The notes: generated by a model from the letters alone, not told the origin. 64,000 bases of DNA from Rhodospirillales bacterium (GCA_020356105.1 CP070634.1:3029088-3093087), one strand, 5' to 3'. Counted from the stretch's first letter, positions 1 to 8,941 are shown. Translations and numbers: made by a program.

Positions 1-1
1 C

Positions 2-2479
2 GAGCTGGAGGTGACCCCGAGGGCGGTCTCCCTCGTTCTGGAATCACTCGACCGAATCAAGGCCCTGCTCAGGGAGCTGGAAAAATCAGGCAGCGAGCCC
101 GAGGGCGACGATCAAGATCTGATCTCGCAGCTCGAGTCCTTTGCCGAGGACGCCGTCATGGAAGCCATGATGAGCAACGAGGATATTGCCGAGCCGGCCC
201 AGGATTCGGAGGAACTTCAGGCCGCCTTCGATGCTGCTCAGTACAAGGCGGTTGCGCCGGATGCCCACGAGGCCGAGGAACTCGATCAAGGCGCGGAGCC
301 GGAAGCCGATGAGGACCCGGATGACGCCGGTTCTGGTCAGGTGCCTTCGACGATCCACCAGACCGGGCTTTCGGAAGACGGTGACGCTGCCGCGCCGGCC
401 GCCAGCGGTGGTGTCGCGAATCAGAGCATACGTGTCAGCGTCGACCTGCTCGAGAGTCTCATGACGATGGTCTCCGAGCTCGTCTTGACCCGCAACCAGC
501 TTCTACAGATCTTGCGGGTCCGAGAAGACAGCGAGTTTTCGACACCGTTGCAGCGGCTAAGCCACGTGACCACCGAGCTGCAGGAGAGCGTCATGAAGAC
601 GCGCATGCAGCCGATAGGTAATGCCTGGGCAAAGTTGCCGCGCATCGTGCGTGATTTGTCCCTCGAGCTTTCCAAGAAGATCAACCTGCAAATGATCGGT
701 GCCGAGACGGAACTCGACCGGCAGGTGTTGGAGCTGATCCGCGATCCGTTGACCCATATGGTCCGCAACTCATGCGACCACGGGGTCGAGCTGCCTGCCG
801 AGCGTCGCGCCGCGGGCAAGCCGGAGACCGGCACGATCACGCTGAACGCCTTTCACGAAGGCGGCCACATCATCATCGACATCAGTGACGATGGCAAAGG
901 GCTATCCGTCGACAAGATCAAGGCCAAGGCGATGGCCCTCGGTCTTGCGACCGAAAACGAGCTCGAGGTCATGTCCGACGAGGCGATCCAGCAATTCATT
1001 ATGCGTCCCGGCTTCTCGACCGCGACCAACGTTACAGCGGTTTCGGGGCGTGGTGTGGGCATGGACGTCGTGCGCACGAATATCGAGAAAATCGGCGGTA
1101 CGATCGAGCTCAAATCGGTGGCGGGGCGTGGCACGACCTTCGTCATCAAGATTCCGCTGACCCTGGCGATCGTCTCGGCGTTGATTGTCGAGGCGGGCGG
1201 AGAGCGTTTCGCAGTGCCGCAGATCAGCGTGGTCGAGCTGGTGCGAACCGGTCGCGGCAGCGAACACAAGATCGAAGATATTCACAATACGCCGGTGCTT
1301 CGCCTGCGCAACCGGCTGTTACCGCTGACATCGCTGCGGGCGCAACTGAAGCTGGGCTCGGACGATTTCGGCGAAACCGATGACCGCTTCATCATCGTAA
1401 CCAAGGTCGGGAATTTCTCGTTCGGCATTATCGTGGACAAGGTGTTCGATACAGAGGAAATCGTGGTGAAGCCGGTATCGTCGCTGCTGCGGAACATCAC
1501 ATTGTTCTCGGGCAACACGATCCTCGGCGATGGCAGCGTCATCATGATCCTCGATCCCAACGGCATCGCGTCGGATATCGGGGAAATCACGGTCACCGAG
1601 ACGGCAGCGGCGGAGATGGCCTCATTGGCCGAGGACGGGGCGGACGACCGGGTGCCCCTCTTGCTGTTCCATGCGGGCGACGATACGCCGATGGCGGTGC
1701 CGCTGGCGTTGGTTGCGCGACTCGAGGAGATCGCGCTCGAAGATGTCGAGATCTCGAACGGTCAGCTGGTTGTCCAGTACCGCGGCGGTCTGATGCCGCT
1801 TCTGCCACTGCGCGCCGACGGCGAGATTGCGAAAACCGGTCGGCAGTCCGCGATCGTGTTCGCCGACCGAGATCGCTCGATGGGTCTGCTCGTCGACCAG
1901 ATTGTCGACATCGTCGAAGACAAGCTGTCGATCGAGTTGACAACCGAACGTCCCGGAATGTTGGGCAGCGCCATCATCGACGGCGCCGCAACGGACATCG
2001 TGGACACAAGCTATTATCTGACGCAGGCATATGGCGACTGGTTTGTTCCGCACAGCGGCGATACGACGACCGTCGAACAGAGCCGCCGCAAGTGCCGCGT
2101 ATTGCTGATCGATGACAGCGCGTTCTTCCGCAACCTGCTCTCGCCGCTCTTGTCGGTTGCCGGCTATGCCGTAACAACGGTTGAGACGGCAGACCGCGCA
2201 ATGGAGCTTTACGAGGCCGGGCGGGATTTCGACGTGATTCTCAGCGACATCGAGCTGCCCGGCATGAACGGCTTTGAGTTCGCGCAAGCGGTCCGCTCCA
2301 GCGAGCGATGGGCCGAGGTGCCGCTGATTGCGCTGTCCGCATATACGTCCATCGATCATCTGCAGCGCGGCCACGACGTCGGTTTCGACGACTATGTCGG
2401 GAAATTCGACCGCGATACGCTGCTGCGGACCTTGGAAGCGACGCTCTATCCGGAGCTGGCCCAGATCGAGGAGGGTTGA
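2..2479 (+). CDS. cheA: Hybrid chemotaxis histidine kinase CheA, 5'-truncated by the window edge
   Basis: Sensor kinase of the chemotaxis array, passing phosphate from receptors to CheY and CheB. The frame runs open to the window edge, so the GTG at 11 is not the start; the first ~25 visible residues match the end of an Hpt (P1) domain, and the phosphorylated His lies outside. Counting from that GTG: acidic linker (30-135), P3 dimerisation helices (~138-205), HATPase (~225-385, with N-box HMVRNSCDHG and GRGVGMD), a CheW domain (~385-530), a second CheW-like domain (~545-690) and a C-terminal receiver (~695-815, acceptor Asp ~747 in SDIELPGMNG). No stand-alone cheW follows; the 178 bp before cheY hold no gene. 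The doubled CheW region and receiver make it a hybrid CheA. Family assignment is secure. Confidence 0.95.
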   Translation, partial: ELEVTPRAVSLVLESLDRIKALLRELEKSGSEPEGDDQDLISQLESFAEDAVMEAMMSNEDIAEPAQDSEELQAAFDAAQYKAVAPDAHEAEELDQGAEPEADEDPDDAGSGQVPSTIHQTGLSEDGDAAAPAASGGVANQSIRVSVDLLESLMTMVSELVLTRNQLLQILRVREDSEFSTPLQRLSHVTTELQESVMKTRMQPIGNAWAKLPRIVRDLSLELSKKINLQMIGAETELDRQVLELIRDPLTHMVRNSCDHGVELPAERRAAGKPETGTITLNAFHEGGHIIIDISDDGKGLSVDKIKAKAMALGLATENELEVMSDEAIQQFIMRPGFSTATNVTAVSGRGVGMDVVRTNIEKIGGTIELKSVAGRGTTFVIKIPLTLAIVSALIVEAGGERFAVPQISVVELVRTGRGSEHKIEDIHNTPVLRLRNRLLPLTSLRAQLKLGSDDFGETDDRFIIVTKVGNFSFGIIVDKVFDTEEIVVKPVSSLLRNITLFSGNTILGDGSVIMILDPNGIASDIGEITVTETAAAEMASLAEDGADDRVPLLLFHAGDDTPMAVPLALVARLEEIALEDVEISNGQLVVQYRGGLMPLLPLRADGEIAKTGRQSAIVFADRDRSMGLLVDQIVDIVEDKLSIELTTERPGMLGSAIIDGAATDIVDTSYYLTQAYGDWFVPHSGDTTTVEQSRRKCRVLLIDDSAFFRNLLSPLLSVAGYAVTTVETADRAMELYEAGRDFDVILSDIELPGMNGFEFAQAVRSSERWAEVPLIALSAYTSIDHLQRGHDVGFDDYVGKFDRDTLLRTLEATLYPELAQIEEG

Positions 2480-2657
2480 GCCGACGCCAGCGGAACGTGG
2501 CCCGTTTTTTGCACGGGACAAGACGGTCCGATTGAAGGCCGGAGGCTTGGATACCCGAGATGGAGCTTCGGAAGTGAAGGAGCGTGAACGGACGGGTGAA
2601 ATTGGTTTCTTGACCAGGCGCCGGGCAGTGGCGCCGCTACACTGAGCGGAGTTGGAA

Positions 2658-3023
2658 ATGAAATCCTGCCTCGTTGTGGACGACTCGCGGGTGATCCGCA
2701 TGGTCGCCCGTAAGATATTGGAAGAACTGGAGTTCGAGGTCATCGAAGCCGAAGATGGCCAAGTCGCGATTGACCGGTGCAATCAGACAATGCCGGATGC
2801 CGTTCTCCTCGACTGGCACATGCCGGTCATGGACGGAATCGAGTTTCTGAATGCATTGCGCCAGTTGCCCGGGGGTGACAAACCGCAGGTGGTGTTCTGC
2901 ACGACCAAGAATGACCTCTCGCATATCCAGGAAGCGATCAGCGCCGGGGCGAACGAGTACATCATGAAACCGTTCGACAGCGAGATCATCCAGAGCAAGT
3001 TCTCACAGGTGGGCCTCATTTGA
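2658..3023 (+). CDS. cheY: Chemotaxis response regulator CheY
   Basis: Single-domain receiver, 121 residues, the diffusible output of the CheA pathway that acts at the flagellar switch. Acidic pair near residue 9 (VVDDSR), acceptor Asp in LLDWHMPVMDG, conserved Thr/Lys positions in CTTKND and IMKPF. The ATG at 2658 is preceded by GCGGAG at good spacing; a TTG two codons upstream is in frame but is not needed. The stop overlaps the cheB start by one base (TGATG), so the two are translationally coupled. It sits between cheA and cheB, as expected for the pathway CheY. Confidence 0.93.
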   Translation: MKSCLVVDDSRVIRMVARKILEELEFEVIEAEDGQVAIDRCNQTMPDAVLLDWHMPVMDGIEFLNALRQLPGGDKPQVVFCTTKNDLSHIQEAISAGANEYIMKPFDSEIIQSKFSQVGLI

Positions 3024-4267
3024 TGCCAGCCGATCCGGCTATCAACGAACCCTTGCGGGTAATGGTCGTTGACGACTCTTCGGTCGTCCGCGGCCTGTTG
3101 ACTCGACTCCTCGAGCAGCAGCCGGATATTGAAATCGTTTCCTCGGTGAGTGACGGGCAGATGGCGGTCAACTCGCTTTGCCGCCAGCCGGTCGACGTGA
3201 TCATTCTCGACATCGAGATGCCGCGGATGGACGGCCTGACGGCGCTGCCCATGCTACTCGAAGCCCGGCCGGAAGTGCAGGTCATCGTCGCCTCCACCCT
3301 GACCGAGAAGAATGCCGAAATATCGCTGCAGGCGCTCGAGCGCGGTGCCGCCGACTACCTGACCAAGCCGTCCAGTACCCATGGCGGGTCGATGGATACG
3401 TTCAACCGGCAGCTGGTCGAGAAGGTCATCGCGCTCGGATACGCAAGCCGCGGCCACCCGAGGCCGGCCGTGCCGACCGTGCCGCCCCGTCGGATTCCGC
3501 CCAGCCCGGAATACAAGCCCTCGGCGCGTCCGTCGGGACGCCAGTACAGGCCGTCGGTTCGGCCGGCGCGACCGCGGGTGCGGGTTGTCGAGCGAAAGAT
3601 CGGCGAGCCGGATCACGACAGGTTCGCTCCCGTCCTTCCGAGGGCGCAGCCGCAGGAGATCGTGTTGCGCGCCGCCGGCAAGTCGCGGCCGCGCATCATC
3701 GGTATCGGAAGTTCGACCGGTGGACCGCAGGCCCTGTTCAAGGTGCTTGGCGAGATGGGGCAGGAGCTCAGCGTGCCGGTCATGGTGACCCAGCATATGC
3801 CGCCAACCTTCACCAAGATCCTGGCTGAGCACATTACCCGGGCGTCGGGACTGCCGTGCAAGGAGGCAGAGGACGGCGATGTCCTGAAAGCCGGGCAAGT
3901 GTATGTCGCTCCCGGCGACTACCATATGTTGCTGACGATGCGCGCCGATCTTCCGACGATCCGGATCGAGCAGAGCCCACCGGTCAATTTCTGCCGTCCC
4001 GCTGTCGATCCCATGTTCAGTAGCATTGCCGGGATCTTCGGCTCGGGCACGCTTGCCCTGATCCTGACCGGCATGGGGCAGGATGGCATGATGGGGGCGC
4101 GTGAGATTGTCGACGCCGGCGGCACCCTGATCGCGCAGGACGAGGCGAGCAGTGTCGTCTGGGGAATGCCGGGAGCCGTCGCGACGCGCGGGCTGTGCAG
4201 CGCCGTGCTGCCGCTCGATAATATCGCGGCGCACCTCAAAGAGTTTCTGTTGCGGAGCGCAGCATGA
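3023..4267 (+). CDS. cheB: Chemotaxis protein-glutamate methylesterase/glutaminase CheB
   Basis: Removes methyl groups from receptor glutamates (and deamidates Gln) to reset receptor sensitivity. N-terminal receiver (residues ~5-125, acceptor Asp in LDIEMPRMDG), a Pro/Arg-rich linker (~145-200), then the CheB esterase domain (~225-410) with the Ser-His-Asp triad visible in GSSTGG, TQHMPP and TGMGQDG. At 414 residues it is somewhat longer than typical CheB because of the basic, proline-rich linker. ATG 3023 overlaps the cheY stop; the cheB stop overlaps the cheR ATG by four bases (ATGA). Confidence 0.96.
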   Translation: MPADPAINEPLRVMVVDDSSVVRGLLTRLLEQQPDIEIVSSVSDGQMAVNSLCRQPVDVIILDIEMPRMDGLTALPMLLEARPEVQVIVASTLTEKNAEISLQALERGAADYLTKPSSTHGGSMDTFNRQLVEKVIALGYASRGHPRPAVPTVPPRRIPPSPEYKPSARPSGRQYRPSVRPARPRVRVVERKIGEPDHDRFAPVLPRAQPQEIVLRAAGKSRPRIIGIGSSTGGPQALFKVLGEMGQELSVPVMVTQHMPPTFTKILAEHITRASGLPCKEAEDGDVLKAGQVYVAPGDYHMLLTMRADLPTIRIEQSPPVNFCRPAVDPMFSSIAGIFGSGTLALILTGMGQDGMMGAREIVDAGGTLIAQDEASSVVWGMPGAVATRGLCSAVLPLDNIAAHLKEFLLRSAA

Positions 4268-5130
4268 TTCATCCGGAAGATTTTGAACTTCTGCGCCGCA
4301 TCGTGAAAAGCCGGTCGGGCCTGACGTTGTCGCCCGACAAGGCGTATCTGCTGGAGAACCGTCTCATGGCGGTCGCCAGAAAATGGGGCATGAACGACAT
4401 AGAGGGTCTCGCTGCAACGGTTCGCGGCACGCCGAATGAAGAATTGTTGCGCGAGATAACAGAGGCGATGACCACCAACGAAACGTTATTCTTCAGGGAT
4501 CAATCTCCGTTCGAACAGTTGGAGAAGGTCGTGCTGCCGCGGCTGCTGGAGTCGCGGCAAGGCACGCGGCACATTCGCATCTGGAGTGCGGGATGCTCGA
4601 GTGGCCAGGAGCCTTATTCGGTTGCCATGGTGTTGAAGCAGCTCGGTTCCGTCATGGATAACTGGCGCGTCGATATCGTGGCGACCGACATTTCGCGAAC
4701 CATGCTCGACAAGGCGCGGGCCGGTCTCTATACGCAGTTCGAGGTGCAACGAGGCCTGCCGATCGCCATGTTGATGAAATATTTCAGTCAGGCTGGCGAC
4801 AAATGGGAACTCGATCCCGGCATCCGTGCGATGGTCCATTTCGACGAGTTCAACCTGTTGAATGATCCCGCCCCGCTGGGCCGGTTCGATGTCGTGTTCT
4901 GCCGCAATGTATTGATTTACCTCGATCAGCCGACCAAGGGACGAGTGCTCGAAAACATTCGCAGCCTGATGCCGGATGACGGGGTGCTTTATATGGGCGG
5001 TGCAGAGACGGTGATGGGCGTAACAGAGAAGTTCCAGCCGGTCAGCGAGCACCGCGGCATGTACGAGATCGTCAGCGCGACGGCGGGGAATTACCCGCGG
5101 GGGACGGAGAACTACGCGTCCAATCCCTGA
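4264..5130 (+). CDS. cheR: Chemotaxis protein-glutamate O-methyltransferase CheR
   Basis: SAM-dependent methyltransferase that methylates receptor glutamates, opposing CheB. It has the N-terminal helical CheR domain (~1-75) and a Rossmann SAM-binding domain with IWSAGCSSGQEPYS (motif I region), a VFCRNVLIYLD segment and a C-terminal MGGAETV stretch. 288 residues is normal. Last gene of the cheYBR run, with a 4-base overlap with cheB. It is followed by a terminator-like stem-loop and then by convergent ctrA. Confidence 0.96.
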   Translation: MIHPEDFELLRRIVKSRSGLTLSPDKAYLLENRLMAVARKWGMNDIEGLAATVRGTPNEELLREITEAMTTNETLFFRDQSPFEQLEKVVLPRLLESRQGTRHIRIWSAGCSSGQEPYSVAMVLKQLGSVMDNWRVDIVATDISRTMLDKARAGLYTQFEVQRGLPIAMLMKYFSQAGDKWELDPGIRAMVHFDEFNLLNDPAPLGRFDVVFCRNVLIYLDQPTKGRVLENIRSLMPDDGVLYMGGAETVMGVTEKFQPVSEHRGMYEIVSATAGNYPRGTENYASNP

Positions 5131-5212
5131 TCATCGCCACGCTCGGCCGCGCGCGTACTGATATTTCTCACTGGAGCTCAGGCTTCGCAGCACCGCCCGC
5201 CAACGGTCGGTT

Positions 5213-5253
5213 GTGCACGCCAGCCGATGGCGCAGACGTGCACGGTTGTTTTT
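5213..5253 (+). terminator. Probable intrinsic terminator of the che operon
   Basis: GTGCACG (5213-5219) pairs with CGTGCAC (5237-5243); the loop contains a smaller GCC/GGC pair, and a T-rich tract follows at 5246-5253. It lies just after cheR, and its T-tract overlaps the last bases of the convergent ctrA gene. Confidence 0.5.
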
Positions 5254-5971
5254 AGGCGATGACCTCGTCCGCCGGGCTATTGCTGCCGGATCCTGAGCTC
5301 GGTTCACGCAGTACGTATCCGCGCCCCCAGACAGTCTCGATGTAATTCTCTCCATTGGTGGCGGCAGACAATTTCTTGCGCAGCTTGCAGACGAAAACGT
5401 CGATGATCTTGAGCTCGGGCTCGTCGATCCCGCCATAGAGATGATTGAGGAACATCTCCTTGGTCAGCGTGGTTCCCTTACGCAAGGCAAGCAGTTCGAG
5501 GATCGCGTATTCCTTGCCCGTGAGGTGGACCGGCTGGCCGTCGATCTCCACGGTCCTGGTGTCCAGGTTGACCGAAAGCCGGCCCGCAGTGATAACCGAC
5601 TGGGAATGTCCTTTGGAACGGCGAATGATCGCCTGGATGCGGGCGATCAGTTCGCTCTTGTGAAACGGCTTCGTCAGATAGTCATCGGCACCGATGCCGA
5701 GCCCCTTCACCTTGTGCTGCATTTCCGAGAGGCCGGACAAGATCAGGATCGGCGTGTCGACCTTGGCCGATCGAAGACGATGCAGGACTTCGTATCCGTC
5801 GATGTCGGGAAGCATGAGATCGAGCAGGATAATGTCGTAGTCGTAGATCTTACCGATCTCCAACCCGTCCTCTCCCAAATCCGTCGTATCGACGACGAAA
5901 CCCTCGGACCGAAGCATGGTGACTATGCTGTTTGCTATCGACGTATCGTCTTCGACAAGAAGAACTCTCAT
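5252..5971 (-). CDS. ctrA: Cell-cycle master response regulator CtrA
   Basis: OmpR-type DNA-binding response regulator that controls cell cycle, flagellar and chemotaxis genes in alphaproteobacteria. Receiver at residues 1-118 with acceptor Asp51 (LLDLMLP), the same position as in Caulobacter CtrA, followed by a winged-helix domain (~128-228) carrying the very conserved CtrA recognition region ([17 protein letters not shown] and FVCKLRKKL). 239 residues. An upstream in-frame ATG exists, but the ATG at 5971 has AAAGG in front and gives the canonical MRVLLVEDD start. It is divergent from the coiled-coil gene at 6372. Its kinase CckA and its inhibitor SciP lie in the same window. Confidence 0.96.
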   Translation of the reverse strand: MRVLLVEDDTSIANSIVTMLRSEGFVVDTTDLGEDGLEIGKIYDYDIILLDLMLPDIDGYEVLHRLRSAKVDTPILILSGLSEMQHKVKGLGIGADDYLTKPFHKSELIARIQAIIRRSKGHSQSVITAGRLSVNLDTRTVEIDGQPVHLTGKEYAILELLALRKGTTLTKEMFLNHLYGGIDEPELKIIDVFVCKLRKKLSAATNGENYIETVWGRGYVLREPSSGSGSNSPADEVIA

Positions 5972-6371
5972 GCCTTTTCTCCAACGAATCTGCTCCACGG
6001 ACGGTTAACCATCTTGAGTAAAAAATGTAAAGGCTTTCTTAATATTGCTTACGCGCGTTCAATTTTTTTACCGGATGTTAAAGTATCGACGGCAAAATTA
6101 ACTGATATTTCAATCCGATGCAGTGTCCGCCGGGAGCTGGCCTGGGGTCTTGCTGACGGGCTATCCGGGGCCGATGGGCACTGTGTTGATCGATCGATTT
6201 GAAAGAAGGAATTCTGAGGCAACGGAGCCATCTTGGTGGCATCAAACGACCCGTTCTCAAACAGTCGTCGCGGAATGCGGAACCCCGCGGTCGCGACCCG
6301 TCAAAATGGGCGTTCTTTCCAAGTGCAGTCTTCGATGTCCCGAAAAATACGATTAACAAGGACTGCGACAA
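5972..6371. promoter_or_regulatory. AT-rich ctrA / fliJ-like divergent control region with a CtrA half-site
   Basis: 400 bp without a credible gene between ctrA (minus) and the coiled-coil gene (plus). The ctrA-proximal part is much more AT-rich than its surroundings. It contains TTAACCAT at 6005-6012, the known 8-base CtrA half-site type, 34 bp before the ctrA start, and a GANTC (CcrM-type methylation) site at 5986-5990. Further TTAA words at 6039, 6078 and 6098 do not have 7-base spacing. The plus-strand side offers AAGGA before the ATG at 6372. Autoregulation of ctrA is an inference. Confidence 0.5.
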
Positions 6372-6749
6372 ATGACAGTTCGTGACCATGAATTGAAAGC
6401 ACATCGGTTCAGGATCGACGAGCAGCAACAGAAGCTCAAGGATCTAAGTGAGCTGAAGCGACATCTCCATGCGACGCTTGATCGCATGTCGAAGACCGCG
6501 CAAAGTGCGCGCGGCACCGGAGCGGCGCCGTCTGATACGGCCAGCCGGCGTGAGAAGCTTTGCAGATCGCTCGAAGAGATCGAACAGCAGGTCAGGCAAA
6601 CCGAAGCGGAGCTGGCGGCCAGCCAGCAGGCTCTCAATGAGCAGGAACATGCGCGCGAGGGATACGACCGCGTGCCCGTGGCCGTCGGCAGCCGCCGCGG
6701 CCGCGGACAGGTCGAGCATATCAGGATTGTCCGCGCGCAGCGGGACTAG
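6372..6749 (+). CDS. Small coiled-coil protein, FliJ-like
   Basis: 125 residues, mostly charged heptad-rich helix with two segments (about 8-45 and 58-98), broken by a Ser/Ala/Gly stretch. The N-terminal pattern of an Arg/Lys-rich helix beginning LKAHRFRIDEQQQKL resembles the small flagellar export chaperone FliJ of alphaproteobacteria, and a place next to ctrA would suit a flagellar gene. No fliI is adjacent, so the flagellar role is inference. The tail after residue 100 is basic and not helical. AAGGA lies about 9 bases before the ATG. Confidence 0.6.
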   Translation: MTVRDHELKAHRFRIDEQQQKLKDLSELKRHLHATLDRMSKTAQSARGTGAAPSDTASRREKLCRSLEEIEQQVRQTEAELAASQQALNEQEHAREGYDRVPVAVGSRRGRGQVEHIRIVRAQRD

Positions 6750-6798
6750 ATCAGGCGGCGGCGGGGTCTGCTCGCCGTCATGGAACGGGGATCGGCAC

Positions 6799-6817
6799 GC
6801 AGGCGGGAGCCGCCTGC
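6799..6817. terminator. Stem-loop between convergent genes
   Basis: Perfect 8-bp stem GCAGGCGG/CCGCCTGC with a GAG loop, in the 91-bp gap between the convergent fliJ-like and sciP genes. There is no T-tract on either side, so it may act as a barrier rather than a classical intrinsic terminator. Confidence 0.4.
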
Positions 6818-6840
6818 AACAACCGCGGATCGAACGATCT

Positions 6841-7086
6841 CTAAAAGCCGGGTTCGGGCGAGCTGTCGCGATACTGCTGCAGGCGCGTGGCTCGCAGGCC
6901 ACCGATGCCGTGGCGATCGATCAGTCGCTGCCAAGACAGAAACTCTTCGACTGACAAATTGTAGCGGCTGCAAGCTTCCTCGAGGCTGATCAGACCCGAC
7001 CGCACGGCAACGACCACCTGGGCCTTGCGGCGAATCACCCAGCGCTTCGTGTTGGGAGACGGCAGGTCGTCAAGCGTCATCGTCAT
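6841..7086 (-). CDS. sciP: CtrA inhibitor SciP (DUF1153 family)
   Basis: Small helix-turn-helix protein, 81 residues. In Caulobacter SciP binds CtrA in G1 swarmer cells and blocks transcription of CtrA-activated genes. The diagnostic stretch is present: TKRWVIRRKAQVV, then SLEEACSRYNLSVEEFLSWQ, RHGIGGLRATR and LQQYR. It starts at ATG 7086, with a second in-frame ATG two codons later. It is close to ctrA (5252-5971) and convergent with the fliJ-like gene. Assignment by family signature is strong; its role in this organism is inferred. Confidence 0.92.
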   Translation of the reverse strand: MTMTLDDLPSPNTKRWVIRRKAQVVVAVRSGLISLEEACSRYNLSVEEFLSWQRLIDRHGIGGLRATRLQQYRDSSPEPGF

Positions 7087-7453
7087 CTATGCCCGATTTC
7101 CAAAAGAACGATTTTGGAACCCCGGAGTTCCTGAATTTGGTTTTGCTAAATACCGAATCCGGCAGCGTCGGCTGCGCGTTCCCGAATATCTGGCAAAACG
7201 CTTAAGAAATGGCTAAGCCGCCGTTGCGATTGTCGGTAATCCTTGCCATCAGGACGGGAATCGACACCCGGGACACCACTGGTGGGCGCGGCTGGATTCC
7301 AATAACTCCCCGGATTCAGGCGGACAGGGCGGTGTTTACCCGACCCTTTGCGAATGCTAGTATTTATCACGTTTTACGTGTTTTTTTGCCTCGCAACACT
7401 GGTTCTGGTCGGCCGACGGCAAGGGCGCGTGTCCGCGGGCGGGCAACGGAGAG
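7087..7453. promoter_or_regulatory. Divergent sciP / diguanylate cyclase control region
   Basis: 367 bp with no credible gene. Visible elements are an inverted repeat GGAAC-N6-GTTCC at 7116-7131, 30 bp upstream of sciP; a one-mismatch CtrA-type box TTAA-N7-CTAA at 7202-7216; and a small CACG/CGTG hairpin followed by seven T at 7368-7387. The last looks like a weak plus-strand stop signal but has no gene to end. Functions are unproven. Confidence 0.35.
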
Positions 7454-8764
7454 ATGGCGACAAGACACCCTGTCCTGGCTCCCCGGCATGGCTCCATCGC
7501 CGGACGGGATGGGACCGCCGGTAGAACAGTGCGGAAAGATCGCGGGACCATCGTCCGCATCCAAATCGACGCGAGCGGAGCGATCGTCGAATGGCCGGCC
7601 GCGGCCGGTCGCATTACAGGCATCGTACCTAGGGTGGCGATCGGCCGGCAACTGGGGTCGCTGTTGATAGACGCGGATCTGGCGACCGCGTTGGGCCAGG
7701 CCCGCGACAGACCGGTGGAGACTGTGCTTGTCTTTGACCTCGGCAAGCGGGGACGGCTGCCCGTCGAAGCGGCAATCTTCGGCGCGCCGGGTCGCGCTGG
7801 CGCCGCGGCGGGCTACGAGGTTCGGATTCCGGTTCCCGCAGAGCCGGCGAGTGCAAGGATTGGACTTGCCGATGCATCGGCCGCGGCGTATCCCGAGTTG
7901 CGACGGCTTGAGATGCCGGAGTCGGCCGCCTTGCTGATCGACGCGCAGAGGCTACGCATCGTCGAGGCGAATCGCGCGGCTGCCAGAGCGTTCGGTCGCC
8001 GGCCAAGCGAGTTGAAGGGCCGTATCCTGCCGCGAATACTCAATCTCGAACGGAACCGGGCACGCCACGTCGATTGTGATGACGCAGCGAGCTTCGGGTA
8101 TCTTCGTTTGGTGGATCGAGACGGTGCCGCCAAATTCTATGGCGCCTCTGTCGTGCCGCTACGCAACGCCGGCCGGGATCTGGCGCTTTGCGTCCTGCAT
8201 GATTTGACCACATGTCTCGACGCCCTGTCAGGTCTTTCAGCGGCCAACGAGGAGTTGTCGCGGTTGGCGCGGCATGACCACCTGACCGGCCTCTTCAACA
8301 AGGCAATGTTCCAGGACACGCTCGGCTTGGCAAATGCACGGGTGGGGCGGTCGGGCGGCCTGCTGGGTGTTCTCTACATCGATCTCGACGGCTTCAAGCC
8401 GGTCAACGACCAGTATGGCCACGATGTCGGCGATGCGTTGTTGACCGAAGTGGTGCAAAGAATGCAGTCGGGCCTGCGGGCGAGTGACGTCATGGCCCGG
8501 CTGGGCGGCGACGAGTTCGGAGCTATTCTCGAGAATCTGAGGGATCGGAACGACGCGCTGAGGGTTGCGACAAACTTGATCGACCGTCTTGCGGCCCCGT
8601 TCGAGATGGTTGGCGGCAGACGAGTCAAAGTCTCCGCAAGCATTGGCGCGGTGGTCACTGACCGCACCGTGGAAGACGCGGCGGAACTCGTCGTACAGGC
8701 GGACCGGGCGATGTACCAGGCCAAGTCGTTGGGGCGCGGGAGGGCGGCACTGGCGCCCGCGTAA
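7454..8764 (+). CDS. PAS-GGDEF diguanylate cyclase
   Basis: Makes cyclic di-GMP from two GTP. The C-terminal GGDEF domain (~270-430) has an intact active site (RLGGDEF, residues ~351-355), metal-binding YIDLDGFKPVND, and the inhibitory I-site RASD exactly five residues before GGDEF. Upstream, a PAS-like domain (~155-265) and a poorly conserved sensor-like region (~25-140) are seen. No transmembrane segment is obvious, so it is probably cytosolic. The start is uncertain: ATG 7454 follows GGAGAG too closely, and a GTG near 7527 is possible. It sits between sciP and dksA and is probably tied to motility or cell-cycle control. Confidence 0.88.
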   Translation: MATRHPVLAPRHGSIAGRDGTAGRTVRKDRGTIVRIQIDASGAIVEWPAAAGRITGIVPRVAIGRQLGSLLIDADLATALGQARDRPVETVLVFDLGKRGRLPVEAAIFGAPGRAGAAAGYEVRIPVPAEPASARIGLADASAAAYPELRRLEMPESAALLIDAQRLRIVEANRAAARAFGRRPSELKGRILPRILNLERNRARHVDCDDAASFGYLRLVDRDGAAKFYGASVVPLRNAGRDLALCVLHDLTTCLDALSGLSAANEELSRLARHDHLTGLFNKAMFQDTLGLANARVGRSGGLLGVLYIDLDGFKPVNDQYGHDVGDALLTEVVQRMQSGLRASDVMARLGGDEFGAILENLRDRNDALRVATNLIDRLAAPFEMVGGRRVKVSASIGAVVTDRTVEDAAELVVQADRAMYQAKSLGRGRAALAPA

Positions 8765-8870
8765 GAGGTGGCGAAGGGTTGACCGTCCGGGCGACCATCA
8801 TGATACGGTCACCATGGGATTCTTCCGTCGCCGTAATGCCAATGCATTGAAATGAATGATTCTTTTGTGC

Positions 8871-8899
8871 TTGCCGTGGCGCGGGCTCATACATATACT
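8871..8899 (+). promoter_or_regulatory. Sigma70-type promoter of dksA
   Basis: TTGCCG (8871-8876), a 17-bp spacer and TATACT (8894-8899), ending 42 bp before the dksA ATG. Good -35/-10 match and ideal spacing. Confidence 0.55.
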
Positions 8900-8941
8900 C
8901 CGCCGCACCTCTGAGTTTGGCGAAGTCTTAGGGAATTGCAC

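Noticed and set aside
11..13. GTG as the true start of cheA
   Set aside because: The frame is open to the window edge and the first residues match the end of an Hpt domain, so the gene continues upstream.
7368..7387. Intrinsic terminator (CACG/CGTG stem plus seven T)
   Set aside because: The stem is only 4 bp and no plus-strand gene ends before it.
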